A stretch of DNA of 64,000 bases from NCBI GenBank assembly GCA_020310875.1, contig CM035416.1, positions 74,454,983-74,518,982 of the forward strand. The letters are read 5' to 3'. Source of the DNA: Ceratopteris richardii. Its lineage: Eukaryota; Streptophyta; Polypodiopsida; Polypodiales; Pteridaceae. Below are positions 1 through 12,340 of this stretch, piece after piece; within the stretch, counting starts at the first letter, position 1, and each line of letters opens with the position of its first letter. A model generated the notes under the pieces. That model saw only the letters and a program-made list of their open reading frames with translations, was not told the DNA's origin and searched no databases. The position numbers and the translations under genes were made by a program.

Positions 1-169
1 TGGGCAATGGCAATGTAGTGGGAATGGGTATATCTTAAACCCATAAATGTTATAGCTGTAAAAGATCTTAGGAAAGTTGAAGCATGTGGAACAAGTGCCT
101 CTCTTAAAACATGTGAGTGAAATTGTGTATAGATTTACATCATGTTTGACCTTGAAGGTGTTGTACAAC

Positions 170-330
170 AAACATGATTGAGACTCAACTACAATTGTGA
201 CCTTTGTAAAGCAAACATGATTGAGACTCGACTACAATAGTTTCAGATTGAGACTCAACTACAATAGTTTCAGATTAGACTCAAGTACAATAGTTTCAAA
301 TTGAGACTCAACTACAACAGATAGGGAATT
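170..330. repeat. Short tandem repeats, TTGAGACTCAACTACAA-type
   Basis: About five degenerate 27-30 bp units share the core TTGAGACTCAACTACAA and the spacer TAGTTTCAGA. The same block recurs near 34140-34270 in the second copy of the duplicated segment, with a slightly different unit arrangement. Function unknown. Confidence 0.7.
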
Positions 331-1770
331 TAAAGGAGGCCTTATGTACATATGAAAATACACCTTCACATGCCAAGATGTGGTATGCATTTTCCTTCAA
401 ATACCATCCCAAGTATCATCTACAGAAAGGTTTTCTTGGCATGCCTTCTGAGTGGAGAGAGACACAAAACAAAAGAGATTATTGACTCATGTGCCTTGAA
501 CAACAATGTGTAACATTAGATATGGAGAGATCAAATTGTGCTTTGTGCTATCTTGATCACATAATCGTGTGATCTTAGATGTGGAGTATATATTGCATAA
601 TTTACTATCTGAAATAATCTTGATTGTCTCAACTAGCTTAATATCTTGAGTTGTAATTTCTCTTCTTCTTTTAGGGATCACATGTCTAGATAAACACAAA
701 GAAACATGATCTTTGACCATTTTTGTTAGGTCACTCAAGATCTTTGACCATTTTGGCTAGGTCGCTCAAGATCCAACCGACACTTGTATATATTGTGGTC
801 ATGAATGATGCCATTATGATTGTCTTTATGTTTCTTACTAACATTATTGAACCATGGAGTTCATATTTACAACAAGATCATTCACAGAAATTGAGATATT
901 TTTTTTATGGATGCACGTGAGACCATGGTCAAATTGAGACAAGAGGAGGCGTGGACCTTCTTTTAGGCCACCTTTCTCTTTTCATGAATGTCCCATGAGG
1001 GAGTGCCTTTACAAGGCACTAATATATAACAAAGTTGTCTTGGTGTTCAAAAGGTCATCTCTTTAACTTCATTTCATGGTATACATTGCTCAACCTTGCT
1101 TTTCATGCAAAAAAATTCAATGAAGTAGAATTACTCCATGATCCCTTACTCACAAATTAGTCTTCCATTTGCAACAACATCATTGTTTCTCATTCTATTT
1201 AATGACTTGAGTAAAGGAATATCATGGATCCTTTTAGTACATAACCATACTTGCGTCATTTGAAGTAATAAGAGAGGAGTAATAAGATGACATGTTGTAG
1301 CAAAACTCAATCCTTAGTCGAGGAAGATATATCCACTTTAAGTTCAAAGACATCACACTCGGTTGAATAACTTCAAGTGTAGCTCAAGTTTTCGATCCTC
1401 CTTGTGCTCAATATGAGAAGATGTACTAAGCTCCATCGGATGATGGATGGAGAAGGGTACCTCTTTGAGACAACATTGCTTTGAAACTAGCCATCAATGA
1501 ATATAAAAAACACTTCAAAATATAACCTAAAACCAAAATGCATATAGAAATTCTCATGAAAAATGAGAAAATGTTGTGTAATAATATTTGTTTTGAAGCT
1601 TTCAAGTCCCAACAAAAAGGTTAAATTTGATTCATCTTCATAAATGGTTTTCATGCTTCAAGCAAATAGTTAATATATTTTATTCTCGTTCAGAAAACGG
1701 ATTATTCTTATGACATACTAATTGTAAGCTTTTTCATTGAAGATGAGAATCTAAATAGAGACTATAATAT

Positions 1771-1994
1771 TGTTGGACTTCGAGGTCTACACAAGCACAT
1801 GAAGAGAAGAAAAAGAAGAAGCTTTGAGCACAACACAATATTGAATGTATCAAGTGAATGTAAAAAGATAAGTGATCCATTAGGATTATAGTAGTATATA
1901 CAAGTCGAGGGAGGGGGAACCTCCTAATGAGAGAAAAAAGTGCCCCAACAATCCTAAGTGTGTTCACACACATCACTACCAAAATATATTAACA
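1771..1994 (-). mobile_element. 3' LTR of Copia family C1, copy A
   Basis: On the minus strand the LTR runs TGTTAATATA...CCAACA. It aligns along its length with the two 231-bp LTRs of copy C. Next to it (1995-2020) is a degenerate polypurine tract of the same kind as in copy C. The sequence just left of the LTR is shared with copy D. Confidence 0.85.
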
Positions 1995-3667
1995 AATATC
2001 CCCTGAGAGTGATGCAATGGACAAGGAGTTGGCACTCATGTATAAGGAATTTTCCAAACTACCTATAAAAAGGTCAATCCACAAAAGGAAGTAAGACCAA
2101 AATTTTGCAAAAAGCTTCAGACTTCTGTCTAGGTAGAGCCTTTTGTGAAAAGTTCTGCAACATTATCATTTGGGGGCACATAAGCCAAACAGATTTCTCA
2201 AGCAGAGAGCCTCTCCTTAACATAATGATAGTGCACCTCAATGTGCTTTGTGCGAGCATGGAACACAGGGTTCCTCGCAACTGCCAATGCACTCTGACTA
2301 TTAGTGAAGATGGTGGTGGTAGAAGACTGATCAACACCCAAATCAGCCAAAAGGTGTTTGAGCCACACACAGTCAACAATCATTGTGAAAGTTTCCCTAT
2401 ACTCAGCCTCACAACTAGAAGTGGCCATAGTAGGATGCTTCTTACTCAACCACGATATGCATGAGCTACCAAGCATGAGGCAAAAACCACTGGTGGACAC
2501 ACGAGTGTCATAGCAACTAGCCTAGTTTGAGTGAGAAAAAGCATGTAAAGTTGGTAGTAATGATCCCCCTTGAGATAAAACAATCCAAGTAGCCATACCA
2601 CTTAAGTGGCAAAAGATGTTTAACCACCTACCAATGCTTGACACATGGGAAATGCATAAACCTTCTTATCTGAGAGACAATAAACTGAATATCAGGCCGC
2701 ATTATGCATAAGTAAATCAAGAATCCAATAGCATAATGATAGAGAACAACATCAAATGCATCTCCAATGTCATGAAGACTCAATCGTAAACCTCTTTCCA
2801 TGAGAATGGCAATAGGTTTGCAATCTTCAAAGCCAAGACACTGCAACAATGTGTCCATATATTTTGTTTGAAACAAAGATATTCCTCCATCAGCTTGCAT
2901 AAATTGAATGCCCAGATAATGATGTAAATGCGATAAATTTGACATCTCAAAAGAGGCATGAAAGTCAATCTTAAAATCAACAATATGTTTCTCATTAGGA
3001 TCAATGAGCAATATGTCATTCGCATATACAACAATGATCAAAAGTACATCAGCTTCAAACTTAGCATAGAAGAGGCTTTGAGTTGGACTGTTATCAAAAC
3101 CATGTGCAATCAAGTAGGCATGTATCTTTTCATACCAAGCACATGGTGCTTGCTTTAAACCATACAATATCTTTTTCAACTTGCATACTTTGTTTTCATG
3201 CCCATTTTGCACAAGACCACGGGGCTGAAATACATACACTTCTTCATGTAAGTCGCCATTCAAAAATAAAGTTTTAATGTCCAACTAATGTACATTCCAA
3301 CCATGATGAGCTGAAAGTGCACAAATGCTACAAACACTGTTCATTTGGCATGTGGTAGCAAAGGTCTCATCAAAATCAATGCCTCTCTCTTGAGCATAAC
3401 CTTTGGCAACAAGCCTCGCCTTATACCTTTCAACTATTCTATGAGGCTTACGTTTCAGCTTCTATAGCCATTTAGTGTGAATGGCCTTTTTGCCTAGAGA
3501 CAAATCACATAAAGATCATAATAGCATCATATTCTGATTGCATAGCAGCCATCCAATTTTTTGAATTTTTTTCTTCATCAAAAGAAACATGCTCATTCTC
3601 ATCACAAAGACTAAAGACAAGCATTGCATAGCAACAATATGTCAACGGTGCATCTAATTTGTTATCT
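1995..3667 (-). pseudogene. C1 Copia copy A, truncated pol (RT and RNase H)
   Basis: This is decayed Copia pol on the minus strand. 2628-3284 encodes reverse transcriptase, including the DIKT.FLNGDLHEEVYVFQPRG region, YGLKQAP and a degraded catalytic box that reads YANDILL where copy C reads YFDDMLL. 2089-2500 encodes RNase H (SSCEAEYRE..., then FHARTKHIEVHYHYV). At the start of the RT segment the HQLDIK of copy C has become H-stop-LDIK (CAG to TAG). Homology with copies C and E stops near 3667, where sequence leading into an AT microsatellite begins. Gag, protease and integrase are missing. Non-functional. Confidence 0.88.
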
Positions 3668-3686
3668 CGTGCACCTAAGTGTATGT

Positions 3687-3824
<138 letters not shown>

Positions 3825-4108
3825 AAACTTGTGTTAAGATTATATATCATTAGGGTTAGGGTTATATATATAAAGCTAAAAATTAGGATTAAAGTTTTGA
3901 TCAAATTTTAGGTCTCGACGATCAAATATTATATATCATTAGATAGTTTTTAATGAAAACGTGTGTATGTATGGACTTATGTATGTATGAATGTACGTAC
4001 TTTGTATGTATGAATATGCATGTGTGTATGTATATATGTGTATACTTATGTATGTGTGTATGTATGTATTTATATACAAACCTCTGTTAGGGTTATATAT
4101 CTTTAAGG

Positions 4109-4209
<101 letters not shown>

Positions 4210-5003
4210 GAATACTATTTTGATGGACTTTTAGGTCTTTGCTAATCAAGTGTTATATATCATTAGATAGCTCTTGATGAGAACTATAAGAAGATGCAAA
4301 AAGATTTTTGATATTTTTCGATCAGTTTTGAAAATTAGAGTTTGTTAGAAATTAGAGTTACTCTCCTCAATGTGACATTATTAGTATAAAACAAAAAATT
4401 AGGATTAGGGTTTTGATAGATTTTTAGGTATCTCATGGTCTTTGAAGAACGTTTATGCCATGAATTGTGAAGAGTCATGTAGGCGGATCACAAGTGGGAA
4501 ACCAAGTGATAATAATATGAATTTGGCTGCGAGCATTTTTGAAGGAGAGAGGGCACATGCATGCGTTATTTGTAGAAATGCAAAAAAGGGAAAATCGTGC
4601 TCTTGAGTGAACATGTTCACCTTACCTCAACTAAAAAAAGCTTTTATACATAATCCAATGTGAATAAAAGAGGATGGAAGAAGAGAATTTGAAAAGTCGA
4701 AGGTAGCACATACTGTAAGGAATGATTGCATGGAGATCACAACTTGTGATCTTCTATCGAAGGTTCACATCTACAACTTGTGATCTTCAAGGATCTTAAA
4801 TTATATTTATGCATGATTATTGTTTTTTTGCATATTTCAATTTGTTTATGTGTGTTTAATGTTAAATGAATACGTTTTGTATTCAAGAGAATAGGCCTTC
4901 AAAATAACCTATCAAAATATTAAAACCCAAGTTTCATTATTATGTATAATTAAAAAGATAATAAATTCTATTATAAAAAATATAACCTTTGTTTACTTGT
5001 TTG

Positions 5004-5217
5004 TGTTGATATGTTTAGATAATGATGTGTTTGAACACACTAGGACCACTGGGGCACTTTTTTCTCTCTTTAGGAGGTTTTTTTCCCATGGCTTGTATAT
5101 ATGCCTATTGCCCTAACGGGCTACTTATCTCTGTACATTCAGTATTGTGTGTTGGGCTCCAAGCTCCTTCTTCCCCTTGTGTTGTTCACATGCTTCCGTA
5201 GACCTCCAACTCCAACA
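5004..5217 (+). mobile_element. 5' LTR of Copia family C1, copy B
   Basis: The LTR runs TGTTGATATG...TCCAACA (214 bp) and aligns with the copy C LTRs read from their minus strand. The primer-binding site follows two bases later. No second LTR is present because the element is truncated at 7540. Confidence 0.9.
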
Positions 5218-5219
5218 AT

Positions 5220-5234
5220 TGGTATCAGAGCAGG
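5220..5234 (+). other. Primer-binding site of C1 copy B
   Basis: TGGTATCAGAGCAGG is the standard complement of plant initiator-Met tRNA. It lies immediately inside the LTR, where minus-strand DNA synthesis would start. Confidence 0.92.
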
Positions 5235-5572
5235 TCGTCGCTTCATTTAGGGCATTTTCATTACCCCTCAGATCGTAGTCTCAGAATCGTACGAAATTTG
5301 GTGTGCATACTCAAGGTGATTAAGAGATAAAAATTGCTTCGCTTTATGGTGCCGAAATTGTGATCTCAGCTCTCTTTGGCCTCCGAATGCACTATCGTAG
5401 TGCTTGTGTAGGCTATTTTGTCTTTTTGTGCCAAAGATATATATAGGTTTTAATTCGCTAGTATAAGCATCTCAAAGTCTGTTATAGGTTTAATAGAACT
5501 CATTTGGGTAGTTCTATTCGACTTTTTCAGATACATTCATTTTTTTACATCAGGGTATTTTAGTTAGTGGCC

Positions 5573-6208
5573 ATGGCTGAAAGCAGTGATGTATTTTGTA
5601 TGTTGGTCGTCAAGGATAAGTTGGATGGTACGAATTACCCATTGTGGGCTTATATGATGCGTCATGTATTGGTCACAAAAGGATTGTGGAATATTGTGCA
5701 GGGTATATGTACTGAAGCTGATGCAGATGGTGTTGAAGATTACTATATTCTTCATGTTCCTATTCGTGCTATAGTTTCTCCTACACCTACTATAGACCAA
5801 ATTTGTTGGGATGGCAGAGATGCTCATGCACATGCATTGATAGCCTTGTCTATCAAACGTGCCATCATTCCTCACATTCACTCTTGCAGAATAGCTAAGG
5901 ATGCTTGGGATACATTTACAACATTGTACCAGGCTAGGAATGAGGCTCGTGTTGCTTACCTCCAAAAACAGTTGGAGAGTGAGCATATGAATGAAGGTGA
6001 TTCTATGGACAACTTTCTAACAAAGATCAAAGATTTGAAGGAACAATTAATTTCTATTGATGAAGTCTTGCTTGGCAATTCACTTTTGCAGACAATTCTG
6101 AATGGTCTTCCCGATTCATATCAGAGTTTTGCTTCTACTCTTTGTTTGATGATGAAAGGCAATCCAAATGCGTTGACATTTGAAGAGTTATTATGTGTTC
6201 TATTGTAG
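5573..6208 (+). pseudogene. Copia C1 copy B gag (capsid part)
   Basis: This encodes a UBN2-type Copia Gag: MAESSDVF at the start, LDGTNYPLW near residue 20, and the helical capsid core with DAWDTFTTLYQARNEARV and LKEQLIS. The ATG at 5573 is chosen because copy C starts at the same residue. Gag would form the particle that packages element RNA. The frame ends with TAG at 6206, nine bases after a GTTCTATTG shared with copy C, and both copies carry the same second TAG four codons later. The downstream gag sequence continues in the same frame. Confidence 0.88.
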
Positions 6209-6523
6209 GAAGATCAGTCTAGGTAGAACATGTCCATTATGTGTGTTGCAGATCAAGCTTTCTTGGCTAGTCAAGAGGGCAAAGGTAAATTGAGCTCTTC
6301 TATTAGTAAGCAGAAACCTGCTAGTTCTACACAATCAAAGAAGGAAGACAGAGAAGAGGAGAAAACAAAAAAGAAAAATTTGTTTTGCAAGTACTGTAAA
6401 GCAAATGATCATGCCATAAAGAATTTTCCAAAACTGACTGCAAAAGAGGCAAAGAAAAAAGAGGTTGGAATGGTTGTTGCAGATGCCTCTATACCGAACA
6501 TAGAGTATGCTAATCTAGTGTAG
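6209..6523 (+). pseudogene. Copia C1 copy B gag C-terminal part with zinc knuckle
   Basis: This continues gag beyond two in-frame TAG codons. It contains a lysine-rich linker and the nucleocapsid knuckle CKYCKANDHAIKNF, in which the final Cys of CX2CX4HX4C has become Phe (Cys in copy C). The frame ends at LV-stop where copy C has LVQEEEWAF, so CAG has become TAG and a few codons are deleted. Non-functional. Confidence 0.85.
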
Positions 6524-6576
6524 AATGGGCATTTACTACTGTTTGCAATTTTGACCCATCTTCTCCTGAATAATGT

Positions 6577-7119
6577 ATGTCTGCAGTAAACTCAGATTTT
6601 TGGTACTTTGATAGTGGGGCAACCAAACATATTACCTCACAATGCAGTTTCTTCACTTCACTCAAGCCTGCCCCTATAGGGAATACTGTCACATGCACCA
6701 ACAAATCCTCTTATCCTATCATGGGAGTTGGTAAGATCATTCTGACTACTGCTGATGGTAGTTCTTTTACATTATCAGATGCTTTATTTGTGCTAGTGGT
6801 AAAAAAGAATTTGTTATCAGTTTCAACGTTAGCCAAGATTGGCTTAGTTGTGAAATTTGTCGATGACAAATGTACAATTCATGATCTATCAAATGGCGAC
6901 ATGATTATTGCTTCTGGCATTTTATGTTGTGGGTTGTATAAGCTCATAGACTATGAAAGATCTATGAATGGTTCATCATGCACAGTACATGATTCTCAGG
7001 CTATGTCATATGCAAAGCTTTGGCATGCACGCTTTGGCCATCTGAATTTTGCTAGTTTGTTACGCCTACAGAAATCTGAAATGGTGTCCTCTTTGCCCAA
7101 ACTTGAGGCACCCCAGTAA
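6577..7119 (+). pseudogene. Copia C1 copy B protease and pre-integrase
   Basis: The aspartic protease active site is visible as WYFDSGATKHIT about ten residues in. The GAG-pre-integrase zinc domain follows (LWHARFGHLNFASLLRLQK). This is close kin of the copy C pol N-terminus. The frame ends at an out-of-frame indel near LEAPQ. Confidence 0.87.
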
Positions 7120-7540
7120 ACATGTCTATGAAGGCTGTATTTTGGGCAAAATGCAGCGTTCCTCCTTTCCAAAAGATGGTTCAATCCGAGCTACTTAGAA
7201 ACTGTGGCTTGTTCACAGTGATGTCTGTGGTCCTATGCACACACCTTCTTTTGGAAACTATCTTTACTTCGTGACTTTTATTGATGATTTTTCTAGGCAT
7301 GCATGGGTATATCCATTGAAAGCAAAGTTTGAAGTGTTTATGTGCTTCAAACAGTTTTTGGTTATGGCTGAAAATCTGACAGCATGTAAAATGGGCACCC
7401 TCCATTTTGATCGAGGGGGGAACATATGTCTTCTGACTTTAATGCATTTCTGGTTGAACGTGGGATAAAACATCAGTGTATAGTGCCATATACACCTCAA
7501 CAGAATGGATTTGTTGAATGGGAGAACAGATCACTCATGC
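7120..7540 (+). pseudogene. Copia C1 copy B integrase core, truncated
   Basis: The sequence reads across frames as the integrase zinc domain and catalytic core: VHSDVCGPM (first Asp), FIDDFSRHAWVYPLKA, a damaged second-Asp region (HFDRGGN, where copy C has RSDRGGEY), and the PYTPQQNG block. RATQKL of copy C reads RAT-stop-KL here (CAG to TAG). Homology ends at ATCACTCATG (7540); six unplaced bases precede the Gypsy LTR. RT and RNase H are absent. Confidence 0.85.
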
Positions 7541-8089
7541 TCCGTTGTCGGGAAGAACGAGGTCGTGGCGGGAAGCCGGCGCCTGGGGTTGGATCAGGCC
7601 CCGCTCTGGTGCGCCGTTCCCGCGGTCCTGCGAGCGGCGTCTGCGCGCTGGGCGCCTCACCTGTGCTCTCCGGAGCGTGCGCGATCCTCGTAGGGTCCCT
7701 CGCCCCTCGGAAGTGTCGAGACGTGGGACCGTGGGCGTCGGAAAGAGACGATCGGATACCGCAATGATACACGGAATGCAAATGAAGCCAACGATACCAC
7801 GAAAAATGAAACTGAAGTTATCCAATAAAAATGAGTGATACAAACAGGCCGCTACAATGCGGGCCGATGGTACAATAAAATCGCTACAGTGCGGTGCGAT
7901 GATACAATATGAAAGCCGCCGCTACAGTGCGGGCCGGCTAGCGTAAACTCTAGATCCCTCGCTACAGTGCGAGAAATCGCCTACGGGATTCCGCTTCGGT
8001 CTTCACGGTCCAAGCTTTTCTTCAGGTCTTCGATCCACTCTTTATTTCAAGTACCCTCAGCAATGGCCTCCCTTCTCTTTACTTTAGAT

Positions 8090-8413
8090 AATCAGAAACC
8101 GCATAAACCTGGAGGAGACGATCCACAAGGACAATCCACAGAATGGGGTACTCTTTATCTTCCGTCTTCAATGCTTTCACTTCATATAATCAGAAACCTG
8201 GAGGAGACGATCCACAAGGGCAATCCACAGGATGGGGTACTCTTTATCTTCCGTCTTCAATGCTTTCACTTCATATAATCAGAAACCTGGAGGAGACGAT
8301 CCACAAGGGCAATCCACAGGATGGGGTACTCTTTATCTTCCGTCTTCAATGCTTTCACTTCATATAATCAGAAACCTAGAGGAGACGATCCACAAGGGCA
8401 ATCCACAGGATGG
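8090..8413. repeat. 89-bp tandem repeats in Gypsy LTR 1
   Basis: A diverged partial unit (8090-8146) is followed by three 89-bp units starting at 8147, 8236 and 8325. Because 89 is not a multiple of three, successive units are read in successive frames. That produces the false proteins with repeated GGDDPQGQS and ETIHKGNPQDG. LTR 2 has four full units and LTR 3 has three. Confidence 0.95.
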
Positions 8414-10479
8414 GGGCTTTTAAAACAATCATTAGTACCTCCAATACTAAGAAAAATCTTGAAGAAACAATACTCTTAATATGAGAACTAATCGCATAAT
8501 AAGAAACAAAAAGGAACGATTTTTATCTCCTCTTTCTTATTTTCACATTTGTTCATGTAAAATCCTCTATCCTTTATTATCTCCCTTTCACCATTGTATC
8601 ATGATTGCACTTCTTGGGATAAAACATGCAAAGGTTCCTTATGACGAACCCTTCAAGTTTACCTTGACATCTAATTTTTAAGATATTTATTTGATAATGC
8701 AATGGTAATTAAAGCGTCATCAATTAGCTCCATTATGCTTTATACATTGTGTGTAAATAATAGATTAAATGCCATGCCTATTTTCCCTTTAACTCATGGA
8801 TATATCCTCCAAATGTTTGAAGATTAACCCTCCTTGATTTGAAAGCTTACTCTCATCGATTTCATATTATGGTTTCAGAAGAAAAAAAACAAGCTCATTA
8901 TCTTTCATCTTTCTCTCTCTCTCTCTATCTCTCGAATTCTCCAAACCGCCTTAGTCTCTCTGTGTCCCATCTAGAGTCCAAGTCTCTCTTTCTTTCTCTC
9001 TCCCTTCCTAGACTCCTCCATATCTTTCTCTCTGAACTTTTCTGCAGATTTTCCTCCGTCCTTCGTCGCTCTATTGGAACTTAGCAGAGTGATTCTCTCC
9101 CCTACATATCCATGCCTAACAACAACCTCTCTCTCTGTTTCACGTAAGCAGCGCCACAGCCACTCTGCCAAGTGCCAACCTCTCACTCTCTGTCTCCACG
9201 TGATCGCAGATGGGTCTATATCGGTCCGTTTTTCTCTCTCTACACCATGGTCATTACCTCCTCTCTCTCTCTCCCTATACTGCACCGCTGGATGCTCGCT
9301 CTCTCTTACGCATCTCCAAACCAACTATCCCTCTACTGCACGATTCTGTACCTGTCTCTCTTCAGCATCAACTAGAAGCAGATATTTGCGCGCGTCCGAA
9401 ATCTACTACAGTAGCGATCTTTCTCTAAGTTTTGTTGCGCTGCAGCAAAAATGGATCAGATTCTCTCTCTGTGGCGTAGTCACTCACAGTCGCCCAGCAA
9501 ACTCTCTCTCCGAATGCTTTGCCAGAGCCATCAACAGCGTCGCCTGAAATCTCTGTCTGTACTTTTCTCTCTGTCCACCAGTCAGCCGTCAAGGCGGCTC
9601 ATCTCTTCCCTCCTTCACGTGCAAGCCGCCAACTATGGGCTTGTTTGCTCTCTCTCCGCCCCTCACTCTCTCTCTACAGTCAACCGCCTTCGCACCCTTC
9701 AAGTCGTTCTCTCTGTCTCTGCACTACCGACATAGAATCTCTCCGTCGCGCAGCGCTGCCAATCTTTGCCAGCCACCGAGGTGCTCTATCTCTCTCACTC
9801 GCGGAATTCTCAGCTACAGCGCCACCCAGCCGCCTAGTAGCATGATTCTCTCTCTCCAGATTCACCTTTCGTCAGCACGCAAGTCCTCTCTCTCTACGCG
9901 TAAGCGATGGGCTTCGAATTCTTTGCTAATAGCGATCACCGACCTTAATCTTCTCTGATTCAGGCCCTCTGAATATTCTACATCCCTGAATCTCTTTCCG
10001 TCCGTCAGGATTCTGGTCTTCTAGCTACAACATTCTCTCTCTACATGGCTTAACAATGCCCAATCTTAGTCTCTCTCTTCGATCTCTCTCAACGCATCCG
10101 TCGCTCTACGTGACAAAGAGGAACTCTTCTCTCTCTCTCTCTACATTTCTGCCACGCCCGCATAAGGTTCGCAGCCCACAATCCAGTATAGCCTACATCA
10201 ATGGCTCTCTCTCAACATCTGATGCACGCGGCCTTTCTCTCTCGTGTCCCGGAGTTCTACGCCACCAAATTATCTCGGTAATCTCTCTCTCTCGCCGTAT
10301 GTGTCAGCAGTAGCACTACCCATCTCTAATCCCGATAACCATAAGTATACAATCGTGAAAAAACTCACAAGCTAAGTGACCATATGAGAAAAGACTACCT
10401 CCATCTCGGCACATCCCCATGGCAATACGAATAGGAAAGCAAAACATGAATGAACAAGGAAGGACAAGGAGCATACCTG
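8414..10479. repeat. 2.07-kb CT-rich block specific to LTRs 1 and 3
   Basis: This block replaces the first half of what would be the fourth 89-bp unit. The same block, with the same junctions, is at 22730-24786 in LTR 3 and absent from LTR 2. It is full of CTCTCTCT runs (GA-rich on the transcribed minus strand). I find no terminal repeats, target duplication or credible coding frame. It could be an old insertion or part of the original LTR leader that LTR 2 lost. Confidence 0.8.
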
Positions 10480-10537
10480 GAGGAGACGATCCACAAGGGC
10501 AATCCACAGGATGGGGAAGAAACAAATGAGTTTGGAC

Positions 10538-10548
10538 TTATTTATAGG
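10538..10548 (-). promoter_or_regulatory. TATA box in Gypsy LTR 1
   Basis: The minus strand reads CCTATAAATAAG. The motif is conserved at the same place in LTR 2 (18469-18479) and LTR 3 (24846-24856), about 550 bp inside the LTR. This fits a U3 of that length, with the repeats and the CT-rich block lying downstream in the transcribed leader. Confidence 0.65.
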
Positions 10549-11100
10549 CCCCTCCCTAAGACTTCCTTCTAGAACGTTCTAACCTCCTCAATGAACTTTC
10601 CATTTTTGGTAGTCTTTTTAATTTTTCCCTAAACTATGGTTTCGGTTTCACACTGGGCATTCACATTTTAATGGGTTTTTAGGGTTTGGCCTACAAAAAC
10701 CGCCATTTCCAAGGGTCTGCCCTAGGTTTTTTTGATTGGGAAATTTAGGCGTTTGCTCACAATTATCTCAAACTCTCCAATTCATGGGTTTATTTACAAA
10801 TTCGGCCTAAACTCTAAAGGTTTCCAAGGGTTCAAGTCCGATTTTCAGGGGGGTAAAACCACATTTTTAGGGGTTTTGAAGGGTCAAACCTAGGTTTTTA
10901 TGGGTCTAAAGTCTGGTGTTTATATACACGGGTCTCACACACATCTCAAACTTGTTTTTGCACCGCACAATCAATTAATTCGGCCAAAATATGTACAAAA
11001 TATACCACTCTCTCGATCAAAAACATCACACAAAAACTCAAAAACAATGAAGTTTTAAAAAAAACTCAGTGCACACTCCCTGCGGGATTTCATCCCGACA

Positions 11101-12340
11101 TTCGCCCCCGCTAAACCTGCACATCGTCCCGATGGGCCAACCTGCAAGATCCAACAGAAGAGTATCAGGGTTCTTTTTGAAATCTCTTTACACTTTTTAT
11201 CTTTCTTAAATCATGATCTCATGCAGTCATGCAATCTTTTATAAAGATTAGTATGAATTTTAGAAAATTAGGTAGATTCAAGCTTCACAAACATCATATT
11301 ATGTTTCTGCGTCTACAATCTGACAAGTAATCACATGAATAAATCGTCGGCTTTCTAGATCTTTTGTTCGTTCAACTGGTTCAGATCCAACTGCTCATTC
11401 TAAGTACTAGCATATACATATGTTTCTACTAACTCAGTTTGTAGAATATACCTCGATTCCTACTATTTATCTCCTACTTGTCCAGCTCTCCATTAGATCT
11501 TTCTTTCTTTTTCTTTTTCTTTTTCATTTTTCTTTTTCTTTTTCTTTTCTTCTTCATCTCAGCTCAGCATTTCTTTTTATCTTTTATTTTTCACAAATCG
11601 GCCTATGTCGAAATCGGGTGCGACTCATGGACTTGTCCGCCCGGCCAAGTTTATTCCACCTGTCTGCCAACCCGGCATAGCGCACGACATACACAACGTC
11701 AGCCCTGCATGAAATCGACGTCAGCTTGTGGCTCTGACCACCCGATCAGAGTGACTCCACCCGCCTACCGACCCATACAGGTGCATGACAACAGATAGGT
11801 CAGGCCTACGACGAAACTAGCTACGGCTCGTGGCCTTGATCACCCGACCAAAGTGGTTCCACCTGCCTACTAGCCCATCGTAGCGCACCAACAACATACA
11901 CGCACATATAAGCTGGCATGAGTATGAATGTTTCTTTATAAATCATGATCCATATGGAGGTAAGATCTCGCAAGAAATAAATACTAGGATCCAAAGTTTC
12001 CCACTCACTAAGTGTTCAAATCAATCAGCATATACATGCACTCGATCTAAGCATGTCATCACATTCCCAAGCTTTCACTCCCAAAAGTCTCTAGTCCACT
12101 AACTGACTCCATTCATATAATCCCTAGTCATTCATGCTTCATGCAAACCCATAATAGATCTTTGTCATCTTCATTCTACATGATTTTCATAAATTCACAC
12201 ATATCTTTATCACACGCATCAATGCAATGCATATGCTCTATCAGAAAGAAAACAAAACTTAAATCAGAAACGTTTCACCTGGTCATTTTTCTTCATTTTC
12301 ATCATTGTTTGATCCAATTTTTCTTCAACTTCATGGTCTA
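11101..12340 (-). mobile_element. Gypsy G1 unit 1: polypurine tract and 3' internal noncoding region
   Basis: The polypurine tract lies directly beside LTR 1 (plus strand TTCGCCCCCGCT, minus AGCGGGGGCGAA). About 1.2 kb of noncoding DNA separates it from the end of pol. It includes a (TTTTC)n pyrimidine tract near 11495-11580 and GC-rich repeats of CACCCG/CCCACC character (11630-11900). The region is duplicated at 19028-20270 in the second unit. Confidence 0.8.

Larger units (their letters stand above)
1..2745. repeat. Duplicated segment, copy 1
   Basis: This segment matches, in the same orientation, 33974-36483 plus 41734-41976. The match is interrupted only by later insertions in copy 2. 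It covers about 1.77 kb of noncoding DNA and then the 3' end of a C1 Copia element; both copies share the same junction between that DNA and the 3' LTR. The homology therefore predates the nested insertions and includes non-element flank, so it is a duplicated locus rather than two independent insertions. The window starts inside it, so its true left edge is unseen. No convincing gene is visible in 340-1770. Confidence 0.85.
7546..11100 (-). mobile_element. Gypsy G1 LTR 1 (long form)
   Basis: The LTR is bounded by TGTCGGGA and TCCCGACA. As 3' LTR of the minus-strand element it lies beside the polypurine tract at 11101. It is 3,555 bp long because, like LTR 3, it carries a 2.07-kb block that LTR 2 lacks. 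It contains a GC-rich 250-bp block (7550-7790), CTACAGTGCGG-type short repeats (7850-7970), 89-bp tandem repeats (8147-8413), the CT-rich block (8414-10479) and a minus-strand TATA box near 10538-10548. No 5-bp target duplication is found between 7541-7545 and the right end of the array at 25408. Confidence 0.88.

Noticed and set aside
487..738. A small conserved frame (also at 34439-34690)
   Set aside because: It is kept only because the whole segment is duplicated. The two copies differ by indels, and no motif or start context supports coding.
8147..8413. CRISPR-like array from regular direct repeats (also 58530-58860)
   Set aside because: Repeats are contiguous or have conserved spacers, lie in LTRs or in an intron, and the DNA is eukaryotic.
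7967..8423. Overlapping frames with GGDDPQGQS/ETIHKGNPQDG repeats as a repeat protein
   Set aside because: They arise from an 89-bp unit read in rotating frames; the element is transcribed from the other strand and no start or domain supports coding.
8839..10313. Ser/Leu-rich frames in the CT-rich block (repeated at 23147-24220)
   Set aside because: Composition artefact of CTCTCT sequence. The frames are not kept between the two copies at indels, and no domain is recognisable.
8414..10479. The CT-rich block as a spliced intron
   Set aside because: One end looks like a donor on the minus strand (CAG|GTATGC), but LTR 2 is not the precise spliced product because it carries a full 89-bp unit instead.
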